The notes under the pieces: generated by a model
What the model was told of the DNA's origin: nothing
The model's input: only the letters and a program-made list of their open reading frames with translations
Databases searched by the model: none
Assembly: GCA_024233595.1 (NCBI GenBank)
Contig: JACKPK010000009.1
Coordinates: 1-64,000, forward strand
Direction: 5' to 3'
Source of the DNA: Deltaproteobacteria bacterium
GTDB taxonomy: Bacteria; UBA10199; JADGCS01
Length of the DNA stretch: 64,000 nucleotides
Translations under genes and position numbers: made by a program
Shown: positions 25,210-34,816 of the stretch, piece by piece
How positions within the stretch are numbered: the stretch's first letter is position 1
Layout: each line of letters starts with the position of its first letter

Positions 25210-25968
25210 ATGACAGGGAAACTTTTAAAACTTGTTCTGATTGGCTTGGTTTTGTTTGCGGCACTTTCGGTGCCTTACAAGGCCAGCGCTCAGACATCGG
25301 GCAACACCATCAGTGTGTCTTTGCCTTTTTCTGAGGGCGAAGGCTTGGCAACACCTGTCAAGCTCATGCTCTTTGTGACGCTTTTGACCTTTATTCCGGC
25401 ACTTGTGATCAGTGCCACATCATTCACACGCATTGTGATTGTGTTTTCTTTTTTAAGACAAGCCATGGGTATGCCACAAGCGCCACCAAACCAGATTCTC
25501 ATTGGATTGTCTTTGTTTTTGACCATGGCGATCATGTCTCCAGTTTTAACAGACATGAACCAAAAGGGCTTGCAGCCTTATTTAGATGGTCAAATTAACG
25601 AAACACAAGCCATGGATGAAATCGTTGGTCCTTTGCGACGCTTTATGTTTTCGCAAACACGTTCTAGCGATATCAATCTCATGCTCGAAATTTCCAAGGC
25701 AGAAGCGATCGAAACCTTTGATGATCTGCCCACCATTGTTTTGATCCCGGCATTTATTTTGTCGGAACTAAAAACCGCGTTTCAATTGGGCTTTATGCTC
25801 TACATCCCATTTTTGGTGATGGACATGATTGTCGCGATGGTTCTGTTGTCTATGGGGATGATGGTTTTGCCACCGGTTGTAATTTCGTTGCCCTTTAAGA
25901 TCATGTTGTTTGTGATGGCGAATGGTTGGGATCTTGTTGTGACCAGTGTGATCAGGAGTTTTCAATGA
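25210..25968 (+). CDS. fliP: Flagellar export gate protein FliP
   Basis: A 252-residue core pore protein of the type III export gate. It has a cleavable signal peptide (about 1-27, ending ASAQ), then the conserved FIPALVISATSFTRIVIVFS, RQAMGMPQAPPNQILIGLSL and FVLSELKTAF-like segments (here ILSELKTAFQLGFMLYIPFL). Its stop overlaps the fliQ start by ATGA. Confidence 0.97.
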   Translation: MTGKLLKLVLIGLVLFAALSVPYKASAQTSGNTISVSLPFSEGEGLATPVKLMLFVTLLTFIPALVISATSFTRIVIVFSFLRQAMGMPQAPPNQILIGLSLFLTMAIMSPVLTDMNQKGLQPYLDGQINETQAMDEIVGPLRRFMFSQTRSSDINLMLEISKAEAIETFDDLPTIVLIPAFILSELKTAFQLGFMLYIPFLVMDMIVAMVLLSMGMMVLPPVVISLPFKIMLFVMANGWDLVVTSVIRSFQ

Positions 25969-26234
25969 GCATAGATGCTGTCATTGATATGGTTCAGAAT
26001 GTGATTTTCACGATGCTTTTGATCGTGTCGCCGATTTTGGTGGCCAGCTTTGTTGTGGGTATTCTCATGAGTTTCTTGCAAGCCATTTTTCAGATTCATG
26101 AATTTACATTTAGTTTTGTGCCCAAGTTGTTGGCTATTTTTGCAGCCATGATCATCGCGGCTCCTTGGATGATCAGTCACATCATCAGACTCACAAACAC
26201 CTTTTTGGGTGGAGGATTCCAGTTTATTCAATGA
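25965..26234 (+). CDS. fliQ: Flagellar export gate protein FliQ
   Basis: An 89-residue protein with two transmembrane helices (about 12-38 and 50-75), SPILVASFVVGILMSFLQAI being diagnostic. Start ATG 25965 overlaps the fliP stop (ATGA). A longer frame starting inside fliP is rejected. It stacks on the FliP-FliR pore. Confidence 0.95.
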   Translation: MSIDAVIDMVQNVIFTMLLIVSPILVASFVVGILMSFLQAIFQIHEFTFSFVPKLLAIFAAMIIAAPWMISHIIRLTNTFLGGGFQFIQ

Positions 26235-27016
26235 ATGTTTTGAACTACAACATAAATGCCCTTTTTTTTGGATTGCTGATGAGCTTTCGAATGGGGGCCT
26301 TGTTCATGACAATGCCTTTTTTTTCTGAAGTGAAACTTTCGCGCGTGACGCAGCTATTGTTGCCCATTGCCATTTCTTTTTTGATCGCTCCCATTGTCGC
26401 AAAAGATGTCATGCCGGTGATGAGTCAATCCCCTTTGGTGGTGGGTTTAGCCATCACAGGTGAAATTCTCATTGGTGTCTTTATCGGTTTTGCTTTGAAT
26501 ATCGTGTTTGTTTTGGCCTCTATTGTTGGTGAAACAGCAGGGCAGCAAGCGGGTTTTTCTTTGGCCAGTATTTTTGACCCAAGCTTGGGTCAGGTGTCTT
26601 TGATCTCTTTCTTGCTGCGTAACACTTTTTTCTATATTTTCTTTGTTTTTAACCTGCATCATGTTCTGATCTACATGATGGTGCAAAGCTATGAATTTTT
26701 TCCTGTTGGAGGAAGTTTTTTGTCGTTCTCATCGGCAGCTCCTGCTATGGTCACTTTGTTTTCACAGATATACATGATGGCCATGCGTATTGTATTGCCG
26801 GTGATTGTTGTGATCTTGCTCTCGCACATCACCATGGGGATCATTTCGATCACAGCGCCGCAGATGAACATTTACTTTAACGCTGCCATCACCTTGAACA
26901 TCATCATTGGCATGTACATCCTTGCAGAATCAACACCCGTCCTTGTTCGCTTTTTTAGAATAGGGTTCGGCTTATTTGAAAACTTTGTGGCGGGCTTTGT
27001 CCTGTCAGGAGCTTAG
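26231..27016 (+). CDS. fliR: Flagellar export gate protein FliR
   Basis: A 261-residue polytopic membrane protein with about six helices that completes the FliPQR gate. SFRMGALFMTMPFFSE at the N-terminus and GETAGQQAGFSLASIFDPS in the middle are conserved. Start ATG 26231 overlaps the fliQ stop (ATGA). flhB follows after seven nucleotides. Confidence 0.95.
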   Translation: MNVLNYNINALFFGLLMSFRMGALFMTMPFFSEVKLSRVTQLLLPIAISFLIAPIVAKDVMPVMSQSPLVVGLAITGEILIGVFIGFALNIVFVLASIVGETAGQQAGFSLASIFDPSLGQVSLISFLLRNTFFYIFFVFNLHHVLIYMMVQSYEFFPVGGSFLSFSSAAPAMVTLFSQIYMMAMRIVLPVIVVILLSHITMGIISITAPQMNIYFNAAITLNIIIGMYILAESTPVLVRFFRIGFGLFENFVAGFVLSGA

Positions 27017-27023
27017 CAAATAG

Positions 27024-28142
27024 GTGGCAGACGAAGAAAAAACCGAAGAACCGACCGGCAGGCGTCTAGAGGACGCACGCAAAAAAGGTCAGGTGGCTTA
27101 CACCAAAGAACTCGGAAGCACTCTGGGGCTTGTTGGTGTTTTGTCCATTGTCGTGCTTGGCGGCGGCTGGTTGTACTCTGCCATGGAACGGTTCTTCAAA
27201 ATGATCTTTAACAACTTAGAAGCATGGCCTTACAATCAGCCACCTCTTTGGGATGTGATTGTGCCAGGGTTAGAAGGTATCTTTAGAGTGATGATCGCTG
27301 TTTTTGGCGTGGCCTTTTTGTTCCCTCTCATTGGGCACTTTGCGCAAAAAGGGCTCATCATGAATGTCGAAGGCTTAACGCCTAATATCGAAAAACTGAG
27401 TCCAGTCGAGGGCGCTAAAAAGCTCTTCTCCAAAGAAACTCTGGTGCAATTTGCAAAGTCTTTTGTAAAAGCGTGTGGTTTGCTCTTGGTTTATTACTTT
27501 GTTGTGAAACCGCGTTTAAGAGAAATCACTTATTCGGCTTCCAAGCCTTACGAAAACGCCTTGGGTTTGTATTACGACGTGGTGATTGGCTACCTTTTGA
27601 TGGCTGTTATTTTTATGATCCTGGTGATTGCCATCGATTACGTCATTCAAAGAGTCTTAACGCGCAAAAAACTCATGATGAGCAAGCAAGAGATCAAAGA
27701 CGAGCACAAAGAGATGGAAGGTAACCCTGAAGTCAAAAGAAAGGTTCGTGAATTTCAGCGCGAACAGGCCATGCGAACAATTCAGGCAGAGGTGCCACAA
27801 GCCACGGTGGTGGTGACAAACCCAACTCACTTTGCTGTCGCTTTGCGCTACGAAAAGGGCAAGGTGCCGGTGCCAAGAGTTGTGGCCAAAGGAGCTGATA
27901 TCCTCTGTCAACGAGTCAAAGATGTAGCGCGGGAGCACGGAGTGCCCATTGTAGAAAACCCGCCCTTGGCTCGTGGGATTTATCGTGATGTTAAAGTGGG
28001 TCACGATATCCCAAGAAAATATTACAAAGCGGTGGCAAAAATCATCGCGACCATCTTCCAACTTGAGGAAGAGAAAAAACGACAAAGACAAGCGCTGCTG
28101 GGGAATAATCTTCCTTCGGGTGGACCGAGTCTAAACAGGTGA
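27024..28142 (+). CDS. flhB: Flagellar export switch protein FlhB
   Basis: A 372-residue export-gate protein that changes substrate class after hook completion. It starts at a GTG, giving VADEEKTEEPTGRRLEDARK, the canonical FlhB N-terminus. Four transmembrane helices lie between about 30 and 210. The autocleavage motif NPTH is at residues 266-269 (in VVVTNPTHFAVAL), so the switch is intact. A Lys/Arg-rich C-terminal tail follows. Confidence 0.97.
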   Translation: MADEEKTEEPTGRRLEDARKKGQVAYTKELGSTLGLVGVLSIVVLGGGWLYSAMERFFKMIFNNLEAWPYNQPPLWDVIVPGLEGIFRVMIAVFGVAFLFPLIGHFAQKGLIMNVEGLTPNIEKLSPVEGAKKLFSKETLVQFAKSFVKACGLLLVYYFVVKPRLREITYSASKPYENALGLYYDVVIGYLLMAVIFMILVIAIDYVIQRVLTRKKLMMSKQEIKDEHKEMEGNPEVKRKVREFQREQAMRTIQAEVPQATVVVTNPTHFAVALRYEKGKVPVPRVVAKGADILCQRVKDVAREHGVPIVENPPLARGIYRDVKVGHDIPRKYYKAVAKIIATIFQLEEEKKRQRQALLGNNLPSGGPSLNR

Positions 28143-28152
28143 CAAAAAAATT

Positions 28153-30258
28153 ATGGCACAAATGGCCTTAGACAATCCGAAAGCAGGGTTTTTAGAGAAA
28201 AACTCTGATTTGTTTTTAGCAGGTGGCGTGGTTGCCGTGCTCATGCTCATGATCGTGCCTTTGTCGGCAGCGGTTTTGGACATGTTCTTGGTGCTTTCTA
28301 TTGCCATGTCTTTAACAGTGTTATTGCTTGCCATCTACGTGACACGCCCGCTCGATTTGTCACTATTTCCCACCATTTTGCTTTTGGCCACCATGTATCG
28401 CTTGGCTCTGAACTTGGCGTCCACACGTTTGATCTTGCTCAATGGTTCGCAAGGCGCTTCGGCGGCTGGGGTTGTGATTGAGGCCTTTGGGCAATTTGTT
28501 GTTGGTGGTGACGAGGTCGTGGGTCTGATTGTGTTCATCATCATCAACATCATTAACTTTGTGGTGATCACAAAAGGTGCTGGTCGTATTTCAGAGGTGA
28601 GCGCGCGTTTTACCTTGGACGCCATGCCCGGTAAACAATTGGCAATTGATGCCGACTTGAACGCGGGCATCATCAATGATCGCGAAGCCAAAGAACGCCG
28701 TGAAGCGGTGCAAAAAGAAGCTGACTTTTATGGCTCCATGGATGGTGCTTCGAAGTTCGTAAAAGGGGATGCCATTGCCGGTGTGCTCATCACTTTGATC
28801 AACATCGTTGGTGGTTTTATTATCGGTATGGTCAAAGAGAATTTGGATTTTACCGAAGCCTTAAGTGTTTACACCATTTTGACTATTGGTGATGGTTTGG
28901 TTTCTCAGGTGCCTTCACTCATCATCTCGTTTTCTGCTGGTATGTTGGTCACCAAGGTGAACAAAGAAACCGATTTGAAGACATTGCTTGTTGGTCAGAT
29001 GCTAACTGAATACCGTCCGATGATGGTTGTGGCGGCAATTTTATTCTTGATTGGCGCTGTTCCTGGTCTGCCTGCTGGCCCGTTCTTTTTTATGGCGGCC
29101 ATTGTGGGCGGCATTGCTTTCATGATCAAAAAGGGCCGCGAAAAAACACAAGAGAAGCAAAGCTTATTAAAAGGCAAAACAACAGGTGACGACAGCAAGC
29201 CCAAAGAAGAAGCTCAATCTGATATTCCACGCGTCATCGATATATTAGAAATCGAAGTGGGCTATGACCTTGTGCCTTTGGTGAGCAGTAAAAAGAACAA
29301 CGATTTGGTCAAACGCATTTTGGCAATCCGCAAACAGTTTGCCGAAGAAATGGGCATCATGGTGCCGCCCATTCACATTCAAGATAACCTGCAACTCAAG
29401 GGCAACGAGTACAACATTCTTCTTAAATCGGTTTCTGTTGGAAAGGGTGAACTTTTGCCGGGGCATTTATTGGCCATGGAATCAGGAAAGCTCATTCGCA
29501 CTGTTGATGGCATCCCCACAAAAGAGCCTACATACAATTTGCCGGCTTTGTGGATTTCAGAAGCCAAAAAAGAGGACGCGGTTGTGGCTGGCTACACGGT
29601 TGTCGATTTGGGCAGCGTGTTGGCAACGCATTTGAGCGAACTCATCCGCAAACACAGCCATAAAATTTTCAATCGTCAAGATTTGCAAACGCTTCTTGAT
29701 GAATTCAAAAAAACTTACCCCAAAGTGGTGTCCGATTTAATCCCTGAACTCTTGCCTTTTGGAACGGTGTTAAAAGTTTTGCAGAATTTACTCAAAGAAC
29801 GCGTCCCGATTCGCGATTTGCTCACCATTTTGGAGGCTTTGGCGTCTGAAGCGCCAACAATAAAAGATCCTTCGGCATTAACAGAATGTGTGCGGCAATC
29901 ATTGGGACCGATGATCACCAGTCTTTATAAAAACTACAAAAATCAAATCAGAGCTCTTGGTTTGGACAAGGCTTGGGAAGATCGCTTGAATGCTTCTATT
30001 CAAATGACCAACGCGGGTCCCGAGCTGCATGTTGATCCCGTGACATCCCAAAAACTAATCGAGCGAGTGACCCAAAAAATCTCTCAACACGCTTCTCCCG
30101 AGGGTTTTCCTGTGGTGATGTGTTCCCAGAACGTTCGCCCGCATCTATTTAATTTACTTGATAAATTCATCCCATCGGTCGTTGTTTTGTCCCATAATGA
30201 GGTGGCTGGCAATGCCGATGTGTTATTCGTGGATAATATTGCAGAAAGGGATAAATAA
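28153..30258 (+). CDS. flhA: Flagellar export gate protein FlhA
   Basis: A 701-residue nonameric export gate. The N-terminal membrane part (about 20-320, eight helices) has the FHIPEP-type region ISEVSARFTLDAMPGKQLAI, with DADLNAGIINDREAKERREA following. The cytosolic domain (about 350-695) docks chaperones; KNNDLVKRILAIRKQFA and PELLPFGTVLKVLQNLL are conserved. It lies 10 nt after flhB. No truncation. Confidence 0.97.
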   Translation: MAQMALDNPKAGFLEKNSDLFLAGGVVAVLMLMIVPLSAAVLDMFLVLSIAMSLTVLLLAIYVTRPLDLSLFPTILLLATMYRLALNLASTRLILLNGSQGASAAGVVIEAFGQFVVGGDEVVGLIVFIIINIINFVVITKGAGRISEVSARFTLDAMPGKQLAIDADLNAGIINDREAKERREAVQKEADFYGSMDGASKFVKGDAIAGVLITLINIVGGFIIGMVKENLDFTEALSVYTILTIGDGLVSQVPSLIISFSAGMLVTKVNKETDLKTLLVGQMLTEYRPMMVVAAILFLIGAVPGLPAGPFFFMAAIVGGIAFMIKKGREKTQEKQSLLKGKTTGDDSKPKEEAQSDIPRVIDILEIEVGYDLVPLVSSKKNNDLVKRILAIRKQFAEEMGIMVPPIHIQDNLQLKGNEYNILLKSVSVGKGELLPGHLLAMESGKLIRTVDGIPTKEPTYNLPALWISEAKKEDAVVAGYTVVDLGSVLATHLSELIRKHSHKIFNRQDLQTLLDEFKKTYPKVVSDLIPELLPFGTVLKVLQNLLKERVPIRDLLTILEALASEAPTIKDPSALTECVRQSLGPMITSLYKNYKNQIRALGLDKAWEDRLNASIQMTNAGPELHVDPVTSQKLIERVTQKISQHASPEGFPVVMCSQNVRPHLFNLLDKFIPSVVVLSHNEVAGNADVLFVDNIAERDK

Positions 30259-30302
30259 AGTGGCAATTTGCCTAGAATAGTATAAAATATAAGGTCCTTG
30301 TT

Positions 30303-31553
30303 ATGATTACGAAAATTTACAAAGCCAAAACCTATTCCGAAGCCATCGCCGCGATTAAATCCGAAATGGGGGCTTCGGCAAAAATCATTTCGACCCAAAA
30401 AATCGCTGCCTCTAAAGGTTTGTTTTCTAGAAAACCAGGGGGAGTTGAGGTGCAAGCTAGTGTCGATGAACGACAACTGACTCAAGAGCAAATCGAACGC
30501 ATTCATTCGGCAGGTGCCCCCGTAAAAAAACAAAGTGGCATCAAAGGCTTGTTCAAAGCAAAGGCACCGGAACCTGCAAAACCAGATAACGATTTATTTG
30601 AACGTTTGGAGCAACTCGAGCGAGTCAAAGCAAGGTTGCAACGCGATAACGAAAGTTTAAGAAAAAGAGTGGACGCACTCGGGAGTTTGTCGGCTTCTGC
30701 TGAACCTCAGAATGAGTGGGACAAAATCAAGCCAGTCTTAAATGTTTTAAAAAATCAAAAAATGCCTGTGGAACTTTACGATGAGTACCACGAGCAGCTC
30801 AATGCTCTGCCTCAAAACTCAACCCAAGAAGAAATTCTGGATCAGTTCTTTGGTATGGTGAGCCAAAATCTTAAGTTTAGTCAGTCTGCTTTGCCAGAGC
30901 GTTTTGCTTTGGTTGGACCTTCCGGGGCGGGCAAAACAGTCACGGCCATCAAGCTTGTTTCTTTGCTGCGCGAGCAAAAAAAGAAAGTCATGTTGGTCAG
31001 TTTAGATGGCCACGTGAGTCATTGTGAATTTTTACGCATTTGTGCCGAAGAACTGGGTGTGACTTTCCATGTTGTTCACCAAACCCGTGGCATCAATAAT
31101 TTATTGCCAGAGCTCAAGGGGTACGACCACGTTGTCATCGACACCGAATCGGTATCAGGTCTTAAAGAAGACGCTTTGTCACAACTCAGAGCCAAGATCG
31201 ATAAACTCAATGCCGAAAGCATTTTGGTTTTAGAGAGTGACCGCATGAGCCAAGCTGATGTTTTAAACGGTTACAAAACGCTTGGGCTTCATTCTGTGAT
31301 TTTTACAAAGTTAGATGAATCCAAAACAATCGGCCCCATGTTGGCTGAAAGCAAGCAGTTGAATACCCCTGTTTCTTATTTTGGAATTGGCAACGCGGTG
31401 GGGCAAGATTTGGAAAAAGCCACACCTGAACGAGTTTTGGGATTTTTAATCCCAGGCCCGCAGGACCAAGTTGCTGCAGCGCAATCGCAAGCAGAGTCGG
31501 GAAAATTACATTCCGATGATGATGCGCAAAAATTTAAACCTTTGGTGATTTAA
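30303..31553 (+). CDS. flhF: SRP-type GTPase FlhF
   Basis: A 416-residue GTPase that sets flagellar position and number. The N-terminus MITKIYKAKTYSEAIAAIKS is typical. The G domain has P-loop GPSGAGKT (205-212), the DGHVSHCEFLRICAEELGV segment in place of the usual DTYRIAA motif, and the LDESKTIG motif near 340. The GTP-specific TKLDE motif is present (FTKLDESKTIG). The DTYR replacement is unusual for FlhF. The usual partner flhG does not follow; fliA does. Confidence 0.92.
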   Translation: MITKIYKAKTYSEAIAAIKSEMGASAKIISTQKIAASKGLFSRKPGGVEVQASVDERQLTQEQIERIHSAGAPVKKQSGIKGLFKAKAPEPAKPDNDLFERLEQLERVKARLQRDNESLRKRVDALGSLSASAEPQNEWDKIKPVLNVLKNQKMPVELYDEYHEQLNALPQNSTQEEILDQFFGMVSQNLKFSQSALPERFALVGPSGAGKTVTAIKLVSLLREQKKKVMLVSLDGHVSHCEFLRICAEELGVTFHVVHQTRGINNLLPELKGYDHVVIDTESVSGLKEDALSQLRAKIDKLNAESILVLESDRMSQADVLNGYKTLGLHSVIFTKLDESKTIGPMLAESKQLNTPVSYFGIGNAVGQDLEKATPERVLGFLIPGPQDQVAAAQSQAESGKLHSDDDAQKFKPLVI

Positions 31554-31569
31554 CGTAAGAAAGGCCGCT

Positions 31570-32322
31570 TTGACAGCTTATCAACAACAACCTTACGCTG
31601 CGAATCAGTTTCGTCTTGATGAAGAGAAAAAAGCGATCGTCGTTGAGCACATGCCTTTGGTGAAGTTCATTGCCCAACGCATTAAAGATCGGTTGCCAAG
31701 TCATATCTTGATCGAAGATTTAGAGCATGCTGGCGTGTTGGGTTTAATGGAAGCTGTGTGCCGATACGATGCTAGTCAAAACAACCAATTTAAAACTTAC
31801 GCCGAACACCGGATTCGCGGTGCCATTTTAGATGATCTGCGCAAAAACGACTGGATGACACGAACAGGTCGCGAAAAATACAAACTTCTAGAAAGCACGA
31901 TCACGAATCTCGAAAAAAAATACAAACGCGAAGTGTCTTCTGACGAAATTGCAGATGCTTTGGGCATGAAAATGGAAGAGTACTTTTCCTTCTTAAACGA
32001 TGCCAAAACTGGTGTGTTCCTCAGTTTAGAAGACGTGGTGCAAAAACGCGAGATTCGTGACCCAAGTGAAGACGATGGTCTTTCGGCTGCAGAGAATAAG
32101 GTTTGGATTGATCAGGTTAAAAAGCTCATGGCGGAAGAAATCGACAAACTCAAGCGCCAAGAAAAACTAGTTTTGTCTCTTTATTATTATGAAGAGCTAA
32201 CTTTAAGAGAAATTGGTGAGGTCTTGGAAAAAACAGAATCTCGTATTTGTCAGATTCACAACGAGGTGATGGAAAAATTAGCGCGACGTCTTAAGAAAAG
32301 AGTGCAAGACGATGAAGGATAA
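31570..32322 (+). CDS. fliA: Flagellar sigma factor sigma-28 (FliA/WhiG)
   Basis: A 250-residue sigma factor for late flagellar genes. Region 2 contains LIEDLEHAGVLGLMEAVCRY and YAEHRIRGAILDDLRKNDWM, diagnostic of FliA; region 4 has EKLVLSLYYYEELTLREIGE and TESRICQIHNEVMEKL. The start is a TTG with AAGAAAGG upstream. The stop overlaps the next gene by 11 nt. Candidate sigma-28 promoters lie upstream of the first flagellin and fliD in this window. No flgM is seen. Confidence 0.95.
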   Translation: MTAYQQQPYAANQFRLDEEKKAIVVEHMPLVKFIAQRIKDRLPSHILIEDLEHAGVLGLMEAVCRYDASQNNQFKTYAEHRIRGAILDDLRKNDWMTRTGREKYKLLESTITNLEKKYKREVSSDEIADALGMKMEEYFSFLNDAKTGVFLSLEDVVQKREIRDPSEDDGLSAAENKVWIDQVKKLMAEEIDKLKRQEKLVLSLYYYEELTLREIGEVLEKTESRICQIHNEVMEKLARRLKKRVQDDEG

Positions 32323-34816
32323 TCAGTCTCCAAAAATATCTCTTTGCATGATTGTTAAGGATGAGGCCCATAACCTTGTTGAGCTATTGTCCAAAGCCAA
32401 GCTTCATTGCGATGAAATGATCATTGTGGACACGGGTTCCACAGATAACAGCGTGCAAGTGGCTAAAGAAGCTGGTGCTAGCGTTTACGCTTATGCCTGG
32501 CAGAATGACTTTTCGAAGGCTCGTAATTTTTCTATCGAAAAAGCTATGGGCGATTGGATTTTGGTTTTGGATGCTGATGAACGTCTGAGTGATGCGGGTT
32601 GGCAAAAAATCAAAGAAACCATTGCTGGTCGTTCTGAATCTTTTTTCAATCTTGCTCAGATCAATTACGTGAATGATCCTTATGTGCATGGCTTTCAATC
32701 CAATTCATTTTTAGAAACAGGTTTTGAGCAGTACAAGGGTTTTACCATTTCTTGGTTGGTGCGTTTGTTTCGCAATCACATGGGGTATCGTTTTCAAGGT
32801 GCTGTGCACGAACACCTGTGTCAAAACAATCAAATTTTAGAAGGCGAGCGCCTTGATGTTAAATTGCATCATCATGGCTTGGTGTTGAGCCCCGAAAAAA
32901 TGCAGCAAAAGAAACGTTTTTATTTGGATCTTGGCATCAGAAAAGTAAACGATGACCCAACATCGACCAAAGCCTGGCATGAGCTGGGAGTGGCTTATTG
33001 GGAGATGCAAGATTTGCTCAAAGCGGCGGAACAGTTTGATCGCGCTTTAGAAATCAACCCTGATTACTTGCCATCCTTGATCGCAAGAGGCTCAGTTTAT
33101 CAGCATTTAAAACAAAACAAGCAAGCCGAAGCAGATTTTATTCATATTCTAAAACTTGATCCTCGTCGTCAGGGCATTGCTTACGCACTTGGTCGCCTTG
33201 CTCAGGAGCAGGGTGATTTTCAAAAAGCTTTAGATTGGTACAAGCAAGAGATTCGTGTGCAGCCGGGTTGGGATCCTGCTCGTTTTTGGTTGTCGTATTG
33301 TTATGATCAATTGCGCAGCCAAGACCCTCAGCGCAAGCCAAGTGTTTCTATTTGTTACATCACCAAAAACGAAGAGAGCTGTCTTGCTGAATCGCTTCGC
33401 TCTGTAAAAGATCATGCTGATGAAATCATTGTTTTGGACACGGGTTCTCATGACAAAACAAAAGAGATTGCCAAAGAATGGGGCGCCAAGGTTTTTGATT
33501 TTGAATGGCAAAATGATTTTGCGCTAGCCCGTAACCATTCTCTGGTGCACGCGACTGGTGAATGGGTGTTGGTTTTGGATGCCGATGAAGTTCTTTCCGA
33601 AAAAGCATGGGCTGAAATTCAGCATTTGTTACTAAACGCTAGTTATCTAGAATATTATTTGGTGCAAACCACCTACACAAACGCGTCTACTATTTTACGT
33701 TGGAAAGCAAACGACATTGCTGAAAAAGAAGCCGAAGGTTACAAAGGTTATTTTGAATCGCCTTTGGTGCGCTTGTTTCGCAACACTCCCAAAATTAAAT
33801 TTTTTGGAGCTGTTCACGAGCATGCTGCTCATGAAGATTCTAAAGTTGTGCCTTGCTTAACAAAAATACGCATTCATCATTATGGTAAGTTTCGTGATGA
33901 AGAACGCATGCAAGATAAAGCTAATCTCTACAAAGCCATTGGCGAAAAGAAGCTAGCCGATATGCCGGAAGAGCCGCATGCTTTTTACGAAATGGCTGTG
34001 CAAAACTGGGAATTAGAGCAAATGGACGATGTTGAAGATTTGCTTTTAAAAGCCATAGAGCTGGACCCAAACCACATGGATGCGCAAGTGGCTTATGCTT
34101 GTTTTTTACAACAAGAAGCGCGTTACCCAGATGCTTTAGAACAGTTTGCTAAAGTCATTGCGTTAAAACCCGAGCACGCTGAGGCTCATTTTTTCCTTAG
34201 CTCTGTTTTGATTGAGCTTAAAAAATACGATTTGGCATTGCAGATGTTGCAAAAAGCAAAGGCATTGGGTTTCCATAATGAAGTGGCTTTGGCTTTGAAC
34301 GAAGGCATGGTGGCTTTAAACGTAAAAGATTTTGCTAAGGCCATAGAAATTTTTAAAAACGCTTTGCGTTTTAACGATGAGTTTGAACCTGTGTTGAGTA
34401 ATCTTGCTTTGGCTTATTTAAAAGCACAAGATTTTCAAAACGCCACCGAGGTGGCCAATAAACTTTTAAAGGCGCACCCACAGTCTTTTGTGGCTTACAA
34501 ATACCTGGGCGAGATTGCTTTTAATTTAGGCCACATTCAACAGGCTCAAGATAACTTTCGCAAAGCGAGCGAACTGAACCCTAACGCGCAAGATGTTAAA
34601 GTGCAGCTTTTGATTTGTTGTCATGTTTTAAAAGAAAGCAACGAGCTTCAGAAAATTGAAAAACAACTCTTTGAAAAGGGACTTGTGCCTGACAACAAGG
34701 TTTATTTTGAAAAGGTTTTTGAAATCTACAAAGCTAGAAGTGATCATGCCGGTTTACAGAGATTGTCTGGTTATTTGGCTGTCTCAAACCAGTTTCATGA
34801 AAAGGAGAAAATATGA
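32312..34816 (+). CDS. Duplicated GT2 glycosyltransferase with TPR repeats
   Basis: An 834-residue protein with two copies of a GT2 domain, each followed by TPRs. Copy one (about 8-200) has SLCMIVKDEAHNLVELL, DEMIIVDTGSTDNS and the LVLDADE metal-binding motif (about 86). Copy two (about 345-535) repeats this as SICYITKNEESCLAESL, DEIIVLDTGSHDKT and VLVLDADEVLS (about 420). TPR arrays occupy about 225-320 and 555-800. SPY-type GT2-TPR proteins often glycosylate surface structures. It begins inside fliA and is probably cotranscribed. Likely role: flagellin glycan transfer or extension. Confidence 0.8.
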   Translation: MKDNQSPKISLCMIVKDEAHNLVELLSKAKLHCDEMIIVDTGSTDNSVQVAKEAGASVYAYAWQNDFSKARNFSIEKAMGDWILVLDADERLSDAGWQKIKETIAGRSESFFNLAQINYVNDPYVHGFQSNSFLETGFEQYKGFTISWLVRLFRNHMGYRFQGAVHEHLCQNNQILEGERLDVKLHHHGLVLSPEKMQQKKRFYLDLGIRKVNDDPTSTKAWHELGVAYWEMQDLLKAAEQFDRALEINPDYLPSLIARGSVYQHLKQNKQAEADFIHILKLDPRRQGIAYALGRLAQEQGDFQKALDWYKQEIRVQPGWDPARFWLSYCYDQLRSQDPQRKPSVSICYITKNEESCLAESLRSVKDHADEIIVLDTGSHDKTKEIAKEWGAKVFDFEWQNDFALARNHSLVHATGEWVLVLDADEVLSEKAWAEIQHLLLNASYLEYYLVQTTYTNASTILRWKANDIAEKEAEGYKGYFESPLVRLFRNTPKIKFFGAVHEHAAHEDSKVVPCLTKIRIHHYGKFRDEERMQDKANLYKAIGEKKLADMPEEPHAFYEMAVQNWELEQMDDVEDLLLKAIELDPNHMDAQVAYACFLQQEARYPDALEQFAKVIALKPEHAEAHFFLSSVLIELKKYDLALQMLQKAKALGFHNEVALALNEGMVALNVKDFAKAIEIFKNALRFNDEFEPVLSNLALAYLKAQDFQNATEVANKLLKAHPQSFVAYKYLGEIAFNLGHIQQAQDNFRKASELNPNAQDVKVQLLICCHVLKESNELQKIEKQLFEKGLVPDNKVYFEKVFEIYKARSDHAGLQRLSGYLAVSNQFHEKEKI

